A stretch of DNA of 64,000 nucleotides. It comes from Gordionus sp. m RMFG-2023. Its lineage: Eukaryota; Nematomorpha; Gordioida; Chordodea; Parachordodidae. Every line of letters starts with the position of its first letter. Position 1 is the first letter of the stretch. Shown one piece after another: positions 23,204-34,591 of the stretch. The position numbers were made by a program, and so were the translations under genes. The DNA lies in the NCBI RefSeq assembly GCF_954871325.1, contig NC_088776.1, forward strand, positions 24,042,508 to 24,106,507, written 5' to 3'. The notes under the pieces are model-generated. The model was not told where the DNA came from. It saw only the letters and a list, made by a program, of their open reading frames with translations, and did not search any database.

Positions 23204-24060
23204 AAAACAACCCATAAACTAAAAACGAAATGTATTTTTAATAAGACATTAATTTTTAAATTTATAATATATTATTTCTAATATAAACGAAAAATAAAAT
23301 TATTTATAAATTCAAAAGGTGTATTATTGCTTCATGTGTGAAATTTTTTTATTAGGTCCGAGCCCTATTGTATTATACTACGCGACTTCCATATACTATA
23401 TAGTTACTTTTTATGCAGAAGGAATTAAAAGGAAAAATCTCGAATTGAAATGTCGAAATTTTGAAAGTAAGATATCTATAAACAAAATATTTAGATATAA
23501 AATTCTTACATTTATTTATTCCCAAAATTGGGCATGATCTTTAGAGATTTACAAAAAATACCATTACGAGGTTGCTATAAGCTTTCTCATCTCTCTATAA
23601 TAAACTCAGAGAATAAACGTTGTTGAATAATGAAATCAACTTTTTGTTTTTCACAATTTTGTGGTATTCACAATTTTCGTGATTTACGATGTTATTTTCC
23701 CCTTTTCTTGATTTTCAATTTATCGCTAACTCATAACGATTTTATTATATTATTTACAATCATGAAAGGATTTAGCTTTCATAAGATTTATTATATTTAA
23801 TTCGATACTCCTGTAACTGTTCTATGATTATTAATTTATATTTTATATTAATCATTCCTACCTCTCACCCAATATATATATTTCAATTGTCAGTTTGATT
23901 TATGGATGTCTAGTCTAATATCAAATTCGTTTTATCAAAAAAAAAGTTAGCATGATCGGCACTTTAGGAGATGTAAAAAATCATTATTTAAACTTGTGCA
24001 TAGTATATTCATATGATAATAATAAAATTATGGTCATGCAAATTATATTTTACAAAATGG

Positions 24061-24919
24061 TTAGTTAATAATCAATAAAATATTAAACCTTTTATAAAAT
24101 GTGCTATTTTTCATCAGAATCGAAACGTTAAATTTAGTTGATTGACCTGGAATTATTGAGATACAAGTATGATTGTTTGGGCTTATTATTTGAGGTTTAT
24201 AAGAAAAACATAAACTATTTTCTGGGATAGCATCAACGTAGGCTGATAGGCCTTTGGTTAATGTTCTTATAGAATACATTTTTACAAGGACCTGAATTTC
24301 AGTGGATGTGATAAGATCCTCGCTGTCAATGTTAGAATGAAAGTTATTAACTTCAATTATAATAGGGTAATATCCTTCTTTATTATCAGATGTTGCATAA
24401 AACAATAGGCAATCTTCCTAGTAAAATTTTAAGAATTAATATAAATAAAATATAAAATTGAATATTTTGTTTATAACGACTATATTTTTAATAAAGTTGT
24501 TAAAGGCAAATTATCATGTTATAGTTATGATTGAGAATACTAAAAGTTTTAACCTTGGTATCAGACTAATAAAAATAATCTATTATAATTGTATATCATA
24601 TATTTTTAAAACCTTAATTATTGATATTCCTTGTAGATTTAGAGGATTTGATGCAATAGAGCAGGCTACTAAATTATTGCCAAAATCAATAACTATTTTA
24701 TAAAAGTTTAATGAATGAGATTAAGAGATTAAAAACCTGGTATTATATAAGACTGAGAGCATTCTATAGCAAATAATATCAATGGTGAAATATCGATCAA
24801 TGGAGTGGAAATCATTGGTTTTATGTTATTTAAATCTTTTAATTCGTCGAAGGATCCTGATATTTTAAAATTTATTGGTAGATTCGTTTTATGATTAGCC
24901 AAAATACGCCAGCAGCAGC
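24061..24919 (-). CDS. Unidentified secreted or surface protein, two exons
   Basis: Exon 24737-24919 follows AATAAAAG and encodes CCWRILANHKTNLPINFKIS to FAIECSQSYIIP, ending CCAG|GTTTTT. The next exon opens at 24413 after TAGGAAG in the matching phase and reads DCLLFYATSDNKEGYYPIII, then EIQVLVKMYS and PNNHTCISIIPGQSTKFNVS. It stops at about 24061 or splices at AAAAG|GTTTAA near 24095. The spaced cysteines, the NxS/T sites and a strand-rich beta pattern suggest an extracellular domain. The order (Cys ... Cys, then DxDxxxYYP-like, then Q-LVK) is one I cannot assign to a named family. The exon at 27507-27825 upstream on the same strand may belong to the same gene. No start or signal peptide was located. 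Confidence 0.5.
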
Positions 24920-24999
24920 CTTTTATTCTTTATGTATTTAATTTGTTTTATAATTGTGAATCGGTCCTAATAATCCCATACTTAAATATTATTACATTG

Positions 25000-27506
25000 C
25001 CACCTTTAAAATTATATCATATTCAAGCAAGGCTCGTTTTCCTAAATATATTTTTAAACCTATATTTAAATGAAACCAAGTCTTATGGTAACTTTCGGAC
25101 CTTAAAAATAGATTTATTTTACCTTTTTGCATTATTTTATCTGATATAATATAATTGGCTCTACAAACTTATATTTCTAGTATAATTATAAGTAGTTCTA
25201 AAATGACTAAACCAAATTTTTTGGAAATTATAAAAATTTCTATTATTTATTAATATGCTAAATCAATTAATGCCCTTTAGATTTTAGTATCTAACTAAAA
25301 AAATCTTTACTGATTTGCAAACCAGTTTTGGGGGTTAAAAGATATTTAGAATTAAGTAGACCATCATATTCATGAATATAATTGGGAAAGAGCATTCAAT
25401 GTAGTGGGTCGAGCCAAAAATCTTTTAACTTAAAAATGAAATTCAAACAAATATTTTAATTATTCGAGTAAATCGAGATAGATTTTTGCGATTAAATTCT
25501 CTAAATAAATTGGGATGTTTGCGACCTGGCATATTAACAACACTAGTGGTCAGAATTTTAAAATCTTTTGGTTCTCGAATACCTTAAATTACGCTCACCA
25601 GGCCGGATGACATTCTGAGTCGAATTTACTTTTTAATTTAAGAAAAATAGGGAACAGGATATCAACATGAACCAGTTTTAGTCATAATGGAGGAGGTAGG
25701 CAATCACCCATGCTAGATTTAGGTGATTGAAAATTATTTGTTACTTATCGATATTTTAAAAAAATCATTTTTTTAAAAGAGGAGGGAGGGGGGGGGGGGG
25801 TCGGAGTTCTTTCTAATAAAAGTTTAAAATATTTTTTATCATATTTTTATTTAAAGTTACTGAATTTGAAAACGTTTCGGCTATGCTAAGAGTTAGGTAA
25901 TATGGAACTAATTCAATTCCAATTTTTACTATGTAAATTAAAATGAGATAATTTAAAGAAGTCGATTTTTATTATTACGAAATTCCATTAACATCATCAT
26001 ATCACTCATATCAGGGATTTAACCACCCCTTCCCCCAAATTAATAAAGAAATATCTTCCTTACCTCTTCATACCCCCTACCAACTCAAAATTAGCAACTA
26101 AATTAACGCTCCCCCCTCCCCTTCCAATTTTATTTCAAATAACAATAAAGTTTTCATAACTCTACCCTAGTCAATTTAAGTGATAATATCGAGTCATAAC
26201 ACACCCCCCCCCCCTCTCTCCCGCCCTTAAAATAGTAATCCCTAACTTCAATATTAATTTTAAATATCATTTATGGTCAGAACTTGTAATAAAATATTTT
26301 AGATTTTTAGTAAATGACTAATTTTGGAAGAATAATTTAATTAAAAAGCCGAAATATAAATATGTTGATATTCTTTTGAGCAAAAAACCTTAAATATGTT
26401 AATGTGTTTTTATATTAACTGAGAGGTTTATATTTATTTTATATTACATAAAATAAAATATGGTTATTGTAACAGATTGATCATCAGTTTAAGATAATTA
26501 TCAAGATAAAATATTATATCATTAAATAGAAAGTCTGGATAATTATTTTTATTAAATAAACACAAGAAATATTAACTTTAGGTCCTTATACACATATTCT
26601 ATATTGTAATATTCTATGTTATAATAGAAAATTGAAATAAGATAAAATGGGGTGGTAAGTAACACAGGTTATATGGCCAGTCATAACATGCCATGTATTG
26701 ATTACCCTTATAATAAACTTTCAAATAAATTCATCTAATTCAAAAATTATAGATAAAGTTTAAATTCAAATTTCATTTTAAAGATTAAGAGTTGAGCTAC
26801 TTTTATCTTTAAAAAGACCTTCTTTTAAAGTATTTTTAAAAAAAATTCAAAATTTTCAGGGGCTTTTCAAATTTTTCAGGAAGCACAAGCCTATGTGCAC
26901 CCTTCTAAAATCATTTTCATAAACATTCATCAGGCTATTTCAAGAAAATTCTAAATTTCGATGAATGTGATCCATTTTATTGAAACATGCAAAAATAAAT
27001 TTATCTGCTAAAAATATCTTTCCCATGCATCTTATTTATTATAACAGAAATAGAGGGGTCAGTAAGTTTAAATCATAAAAGTCAAACTTTACAGGAAAAA
27101 CACCTTATATTTTTTTAAAATTTAATCTCAAGATCGACCACTGGAGTTATTTCAATTTCAAAATTGAAAAAAAAGTGAGGTGATCATAAATACAAGCCTC
27201 AGTAATTAAATATGGTCACCATTAGCAACGTTTACCAATGGACAGTTCGCTCTAATAACTTTTAGTTTAAAAAAAAATTAAGTTCACAAAAATAATTGTA
27301 AACATTTAAACCTAGATATTCCTATTCCTTAAGCAAAACATTCAAACTATTGTTCTTTTTTTGGAACTCAATTATGTTTTTCTTAAAATTAATTTTTTTG
27401 AAAGTTTATATAATTACTTTTAAAAACATTTTTATAGATATTATTATAGTTAATAAATACTATGTAAATATATGAAAATACATTGTCAAAAATATATATT
27501 TTATAC
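25000..27506. other. Probable intron or intergenic DNA with G-run and C-run patches
   Basis: A purine patch with a long G-run lies at 25780-25800, and pyrimidine-rich patches with C-runs at 26010-26220. No coding exon with splice signals was recognised. Confidence 0.4.
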
Positions 27507-27825
27507 TTTAAATCAAATCGATCAGTATCGTTTTTAAACTGATAAGTTATTGATTTAACTTTCCACTTGCTCACAAAAGTTCCATTAGTAACGGGGCAAC
27601 TGTCTTCCATCAAGTTCCCTATGATTCCAGTACAACCTTTTAAGCATTCTAACCATATTCCTTCCTTTTTTTTATTATAAAAATAAATATTATATTCAGT
27701 ATTTATTTTTTTGGATAATTTTTGGCTTATTAAAAAATCAGATACTTTGTTTCTGGATGGATTTTGATGGCAGATTTTATCGTATTTAGAATTTTGCCCA
27801 ACGATGGAATAACTGAATGAAAATT
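27507..27825 (-). CDS. Candidate cysteine-rich host exon, unidentified
   Basis: The exon opens at 27825 after ATAGATAG, stays open for 105 codons and ends GATTTAAA|GTATAA. It includes QNSKYDKICHQNPSRNKVSD, NIYFYNKKKEGIWLECLKGC and MEDSCPVTNGTFVSKWKVKS. Four cysteines and an N-glycosylation-type NGT suggest an extracellular location. No family is recognised. Splice phases are compatible with a coding exon, and it lies upstream, on the same strand, of the two exons at 24061-24919. Further exons between 25000 and 27500 were not found. Confidence 0.42.
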
Positions 27826-28266
27826 CTATCTATGATGAATCATTTTAAAAATAAAATATTTAATATTTAAAAAATTATTATAAACTTCGGCTATAAACAA
27901 GACCTGTGGGCCGATAATCTTAACAGGCGATGGAGTCTTTTAAAAGAATTATGGTTTACATAATCTGACAGATTTTATTCCATAATAGAAAATAGGCGTC
28001 GGTAAGATGGCATCAATTCCAAGTTGGCATATTTATAATGGCATATTTATAAATTTAAAAATATCTGAAGATCTAATTGTAAATCGCTTATCTAATTTAT
28101 TATGAATATGTTGTTTAAGGTATACTATAGCAATAATCTCATTTTGAGTAAGTCTAAATTTATGGCAAGAAGAATATGGTTAATTAGTCAGAAAACTATG
28201 AAATAAATAGCCAAAGCACATTATTCAAATAATTAAGATATTTTAAAAAAAATGAAAATAAGAATT

Positions 28267-29159
28267 AGGGGAGACTGGGGTTAGTCGAACCGATTTTTAC
28301 AAAATTGGCTATAGCTCCTGTTTTTTTAGATAATATAAAAAATAATATATGATTAGATACCTAAAACTATACTCTATAAAGGTGCTTTATAAAAAATTTT
28401 AAGAATAAAATCATTTTTTTTAAATTTTATTTTTTGTAAAAGTGGAAATTTTGTTCAAAATACCCCAATAGCGGGGTAAGGCGAACCATTTTAGGGATTT
28501 CCTAAACCATTGATTTTTTAGGCCATAATAAATTAAAATGCATTTTTATTTATTAATAATGATACGTATAGAATTTTATTGTTCAAAATATCATAATACT
28601 TATAAATTGAAGTTTATTATATATAAAAATTGAAACTTAATTTTGGTTAATTTAATAAACATTTTGGACATAAAAAAAATAAGAATTTTAAGGAGAGATT
28701 ATGATTTCTTAGCATAAATCCTAAATACCAATCATAAACACATGAAATTTCCTTTCAAGATTTTGAATTTTTTTTCATTATCAATTGCCATCATTGACAT
28801 GTATGGTTTAGCAAGCCCCGCTAGCTTTAATTTGACAAATCATGATTGAAATAATATCTAGATACAATAAATACTCATAAAACTTTCCAAAATTATAGAA
28901 GAGTGTTTAAACTTTGCTATAAAATTTAATTTACATATAAATATTCTGTCATGTAAAAATCTTTTGAAAATTTCACCATAATTTTATTTCTTAAATAAAA
29001 TTTTTAATAATGAATTATTTCAACAGATTTTTTGTCTATAGATGTAAACTAAAAAAAACTATATTATGATAAAATTTTAACCTTCTGGTATATTTAATTT
29101 TAAAATGAGATTAAGTGGTTTGCCAAGCTCCAGGGTTTACCCAATCCCAGTCTCCCCTA
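28267..29159. mobile_element. Element of the GGGGAGAC-end family, flanked by TA
   Basis: The left end reads TAGGGGAGACTGGGGTTAGTCGAACC and the right end, inverted, TAGGGGAGACTGGGATTGGGTAAACC. A TA dinucleotide lies outside each GGGGAGAC, which would fit a TA duplication of the Tc1/mariner kind (inference). The body has no transposase. Its left half (about 28290-28745) recurs inverted at 34107-34590. Confidence 0.8.
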
Positions 29160-29279
29160 TTAAAACACCCTTGGGGACGTTTTAGTCTTTCGTGGTGCGT
29201 GTTTTTTTTTAAACATAAAAATGTGAATTCTATGAAAATAAATTAAAGTATTCAAATATATTATGTTTATACCAGTTAC

Positions 29280-29474
29280 TAGTGTTGTTAAACGGCTAAC
29301 TCAATATTATAGCCAGAAAAATATTGCCTAACCATCGAGATCTCGCTAATAGATGTCCAAACCTTTGTTCCTTCTACTGACAAAATCTTCAGGCTTTCGT
29401 AATATTATTCTGGATGAAATATTGAGTTAGCCATTTTTAAAAATCGGCTCAAAACGAGCCGTTTAACAACACTA
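29280..29474. mobile_element. 195-bp hAT-like MITE, TSD CCAGTTAC
   Basis: The ends are perfect inverted repeats, TAGTGTTGTTAAACGGCT and AGCCGTTTAACAACACTA. They are flanked by an exact 8-bp duplication, CCAGTTAC (29272-29279 and 29475-29482). There is no coding capacity. The core (GAAAAATATTGCCTAA..CTAATAGAT.TCCAAACC) recurs at 59049-59268 with different terminal bases. Confidence 0.95.
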
Positions 29475-30795
29475 CCAGTTACATACATATTTTGTATATC
29501 ACATGTCAGGCTGTACCTCGATGTTCACCTAAATGGCTTATAACTTATAAAAAACAAGTCAACGTTATTCATTTTTATAGTGTAATTATTAGCCATGGTT
29601 AAACTCGTGGTTTCCTATGTTTTTAGAGATATAGTTGAATTTCTTTTAATAAAAATTAAGGGTTATGCTAAAACGCGCCCCACCAAAACCTGTCTGAGGT
29701 AGGCGAAATGAAAAACAGGAGCAGGAGCTGTTTCATAATTGGAAATATTATACTAAAATATTATTTATGAAAGACAATAATAAACTTCATTTATTTGAAT
29801 TTTAATAATTCAAAGATTAGTCATAGAATTCTGGCTGAAGAATCGATCCATATATCTTATGTCTTTTAAAAGGAATAAGGAAGACCGGTGATATTGTTAT
29901 CCCGGAGCAGATATTTACTGATCAAATTATTTTAAAACTAATATACCTTAATTTTGAAATTAAGCCATAAATGTGTTTTAATAAGTTGCTTCAATTATGG
30001 TTCTAAAAATGTTTTGCAGAAATATATGCTCATTAATTTTAAATAAAATAATAAATTTTTTATGAAAGTAAAATTTATTCAGAGTAAATATCAATTCCAA
30101 TTCCAAGCTATAAAGTAATTTCAATTTTAGCATTTTGTCAAAACCTGGGTTAGGTTTTTGGCGAATTTATTTTTAATTAAAAATATTTAATTATATTTAT
30201 GAAAACACTAGAAGCACGAGGTTGTCTAGGATCACGAATGGTTTAACTAGTTTATCGAAAATAAATCTAATTAACATACCCTATTATTGTTTTGGGCACA
30301 TGTCAAATGTATCACTGGATCATAAATAATATATCATGTTCTGTTCCAGTTCTTTTTGAGATTGGTATTTTTCTTTGCTTCTTAAGAAGAACCGGTTCAT
30401 TTGTGTTTTTTCCAAAATATTTCACTTTGTGGTCCCGAAATATTCCGGATCCTTGGTTGATTCAGTCCCGATATTAATTGTAATAGAATAAATATGTAAT
30501 TGACAATCCTTGAGTGGGATATTGGGATACAGCAAAGCCATTGAGAATTTTAATTATTAATACAAATAAACTGCCTGGTTAACTGCATTTCTGAAGATTC
30601 ATGCCTTTTTATTGAATGAGACTTAATATATAAACCTTATGGAAGTCGGACTGCACATTTTAATTCTTATAACTTAAAAAAATACATTATCATTTGAAAA
30701 CAAGTAGGTAGGGTTAGGTAAATACTATGGGTTTCTCATTTTAAAATTAAATAGACTAGAAGGTTTTTATTTTATTCTAATATAGCTTTTATACA
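29475..30795. other. A+T-rich DNA, no supported gene
   Basis: Open stretches on both strands (for example 30292-30477) lack splice signals and family motifs. Nothing further could be supported. Confidence 0.45.
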
Positions 30796-33700
30796 GTGGT
30801 GTAGCCAGGAATTTTTCATGGGGTTGGGGGGGGGGGAGATTTAAAATTTTTTGGGGGAAGGGGGCCTTCGTCCCCAAACCTTCCATTTTTTATGAACACT
30901 CAATTGCTTATATCTTATAGGTTATGTTAAAATTATTTTAAATATTTGCATATAACAAAATTTTAGAGAGTATTTCATTGTAGATTTTATTTATTATATA
31001 AAAATACTTTAGCATAAATAACATTCCTTTATTTAATCGTGTATTTATTTTTATTATTTAAAAAAATTTCAAAATGTAGATATTTTTTACAGATTATAAT
31101 ATTAAAAATTTTATTGTATACTCTATTTTTTTTAAAAATGTAATTTAACAATTACATAAAATATAAGTAATTCTTATGCAAATGATGGTATTTAAAAAAA
31201 TATGACGATATTATCAAAATATAAATAATACAAAGTACTTTGAATAAAAATAGTATTAATTGCATAAATTTTAAGAGTTGATACAAAAATTATATAAATG
31301 TTATAACTAAGAATTCATTTTACGAAATAATTTGATTATAAATATTATATATTAAAACTGTAATCATATGGCAATTTTTTGATTTGAATTTATAAAGTGA
31401 GGTCTACTTTTCTTTATAATTTTGCTAATTCAAATCAAATGATTATCTAGAATAATCTTTATAAATATTTAATAGGGCTAATCCACTTAAACGTTTTTCA
31501 ACGGTAGTATTTCTAAAATAGGTTTAACCTTTTTAAAGTTGAAAAAAGACCTTTCATTATCGCAGGTACAAATTGGTAAAGTAGCTAAATTAATAATGTT
31601 TTAGTGCCATTACACAGACCTGAAGATCATTTTTTGATCTCAAAGAATACTCCCTGTCAATCATTTTATACCAAAATCCTATATCACAAAGTCAGTGACA
31701 TCGCTAGGGGGGGGAAAGCGGGCAGGGGCTCGAGCCCCCTGAAAAATTTGAATAGCCCGCTGAAGCAAATTTTTTTTTTAATGGCTCCTTAATATCTCCT
31801 TGAGCTAAAAATAAATTTTTTTAATTGCCCTCTGAATAATTTCTTTTATAATTTTATTGAGTAATATATAGATTTAATTTTATTAAAAAATTAATAAGAC
31901 TATCTTAATTTTTATTAAATGAATACTATTTTAATTATTAGATCATATTATTACATATAAATTATACAATGTCAGCTTGCAATCAAATTCTGTCTTAAAA
32001 ATATAACAATATCACTCACTAAATATTAATTTAGCTTTAACAGTTGATGCTTAATTGACTTTTATTATTTAAATTATTATATAACCCTAATAAATATACA
32101 TTTAGTAATTGAAAATTAATAATTTAATATTTTAGCCGAGTTCAAAATCACTAATCAACTACATTATTGATTTTTTAATTTAATTATCATGTCTCTTCCT
32201 AAAATTATTTTCAAGGTCCAAATCCAAATAAGTATTAGAGATTTATTTATAAAAAGTAAGTAGACATTGTTTATAATCCTCTATTATATATAATTTTTTA
32301 TAAAATTTTAGGTAAAATGCCACTTTTACAGACGTATCTGACATTTATATAATATATTACATTTAAAATTTTACTAATAAATGCTTTTGATAATAAATAT
32401 AAGTAACAATTTGCTTACAAATATTTAACGCCATCTATTTATTTAAATTATAATTAAAGTTAAACGTATTATTATTCAACCCACAATTGATGTAATAAAT
32501 TAGATATCTTTTCTTCTCTTTTTTACGTGTTTTTAGGAAAGCTATGACCAAAAAAAATTAATAATTGAATTTATCATTTTCTTCTTCTAAAATAGATTTG
32601 AGTTAAATCTTTAATACAAATATATTTTTGATATTATTACAAACTACTATTATTTTAAGATATAATATACCAACTAGAGATGGTGCGACAATAACATATA
32701 AAATCTTAATTGCTTTCATGATATCACTCTGGTTCTTATTTTGTAGTTACAAAATGTTTCATTTCTAATATGGCATCCTTGCCGTGTAAATAACACAAGG
32801 CATTTGCATAATTTCTTCTAAAGGTTTTAATGTTTTTGTTTTATCAATTTATCTAACAGAATCAATTGTGATGGGTTACCATCGTGAGTGTCATGGATAG
32901 GACTGGAAATTAACCAGCATCTTATCTTAGATAAGCAATAGGTCAACTGTGTAGTCGTTTATATAACATTGAAAATGGAAGATAATCTTTTAGAAATTTA
33001 ATATCATACAATAATTTTCTCGATTACTTATCTAGCTTCCATCATGTCATCTAAGAGGAAGCTCTAACCACCATATAGTTTTATGATTTGTATTGGTCGT
33101 TTATATTCTCTTCTTCAAGAATTGTGGATTTGGTAAGGTCTATAAATTTTTTCTTATTAGTCCATTCTTATAAAACATTGTCTAAAATGGTAATAGGGAG
33201 TTATATTAGTTTCATGACCTTTTGTCAATGTAAGTTGCTGAGAATTATATTATATTATGTAGTTTTCAAAAACTATTATCAATTGAGGCATATATGAATT
33301 AATTAACGCAAAATCATTTTATATCAAAATCGAAAAATTAAAAAATATTATTTTTAGAAATGTCTTGTATTATTTTTATATGCTAGTTTATTTTGTATGC
33401 AAAATATAATAAATGACATTCAGAATAATTATTTAGAGTTAGTAAATTTTAAAAAAGTATAATATATTAATAATAAACCCGGCCGAAGGCAGGGCAAAAG
33501 CGGGAAATTGGAAAGTAAGGGGGGCTTCGCCCCCCATAAATTTTTTTTAGTTGAGCCCCCTGAGATTGTAAAGGCTAGCAACGCCCCTGCACAAAGTAAC
33601 TTATCATACGAGCCAACTAAATCATCGGCGTAAAACTTTGAGATTTTCTTAATATCTCATGTTTCAAGTGTAATCAACAGTTTCTCAACCGGCAAAAGAA

Positions 33701-34060
33701 AATAAAAGCTTTTTAAAATAAAATTATGACTAATAAATCTTTCCTTTAATTGAAATAAAAATGTATTTTATGAAAATCCTCAATCGTAGATGCATCAATT
33801 TTTAACGATTGGATTGTCTAGAAACTACTCTAGGTTTAAACATTTCAATCCCAAACATATTATTAGCAATCTCCTTTACTTTCTCATATATTTCATGAAA
33901 TTTTTCATCCACATTCACTCTGATATTTGTTAATATTTATCCTTTGATCTATTCATAACCTCCCTTAAATCCAAATTAAAGTTTTGTAGCATTTTGCTAA
34001 AATCATATGTATAATTAAATAAAAAAATATATATATTGAATTGATTAAAACCATACACAT
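30796..34060 (-). mobile_element. Older hAT element split by the insertion 31693-33589
   Basis: The 3' end is CAGTGGTGTAGCCAGGAATT at 30796, followed inward by a G-run. Transposase remnants on the - strand lie on both sides of the younger insertion: about 33600-34040 (NVDEKFHEIYEKVKEIANNM, then PRVVSRQSNR) and about 31430-31684 (CDIGFWYKMIDREY and, after shifts, TCDNERSFFNFKKVK). In hAT transposases of the ZMYM/zf-MYM-like group, PRxxxRQxxR precedes the dimerisation domain, and the NERSF motif lies near the C-terminus. Removing the insertion and one copy of CACAAAGT joins the two flanks in one frame (GSYDKLL|CDIGFW). The 5' end was not found, and the gene has several frame changes. Confidence 0.75.
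31693..33589. mobile_element. hAT element, TSD CACAAAGT
   Basis: The left end is CAGTGACATCGCTAGGGGGG and the right end, inverted, CAGGGGCGTTGCTAGCCTTT. The flanks are an exact 8-bp duplication, CACAAAGT (31685-31692 and 33590-33597). Subterminal GAGCCCCCTGA and GGGGCTTCGCCCCCC blocks are typical of this group. The interior (about 32690-33300) looks like strongly decayed - strand transposase but gives no named domain. The element sits inside the older hAT element 30796-34060. Confidence 0.92.
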
Positions 34061-34106
34061 CAATTGTACCAGTTAATATAAAATAAATATTTCAAAATCT
34101 TGGAGT

Positions 34107-34591
34107 GTATGATTGGTATTTAGGATTTATGCTAAGAAATTATAATCTCTCCTTAAGATCCTTATTTTTATATGTCTAAAATGTTTATTAAAACAACCAA
34201 AACTAAGTTTCAATTTATATATATAATTCGCTTCAATTTAAAAGTATTATGATATTGATTATGATATTTTGAACAATAAAATAATAAAATTATATACCTA
34301 TCATTAAATGAATAAAAATGCGTTTCATTTCATCCTAACCTACAAAAAACTAATGATTCAGGAAGCCCCTTGCAATGGTTTGCCTAACCCCGCTATTGGG
34401 GTTTGTTGGGCAGAATTTTAACTTTTGCAAAAAATAAAATTACAAAATATGATTATCTTCTAGAAAATATTTATAAGCTACCTTTGTAGTTATATGTATC
34501 GATTCATATATTGTTCTTTATAATTCTAAAAAAACATAGGAGTTATAGCCGATTTTGCAAAAATTGGTTCGAATAGCCAGTCTTTCCTATA
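34107..34591. mobile_element. Half copy of the GGGGAGAC-end family
   Basis: From 34591 leftward the inverted sequence matches 28267-28745, including the block around AACCCCGCTATTGGGGTTTG and the terminal AGACTGGCTATTCGAACC. The other end of the element is missing. Confidence 0.7.

Noticed and set aside
30292-30477. Aromatic-rich open frame on +
   Set aside because: No acceptor or donor support and no recognisable motif on either strand.
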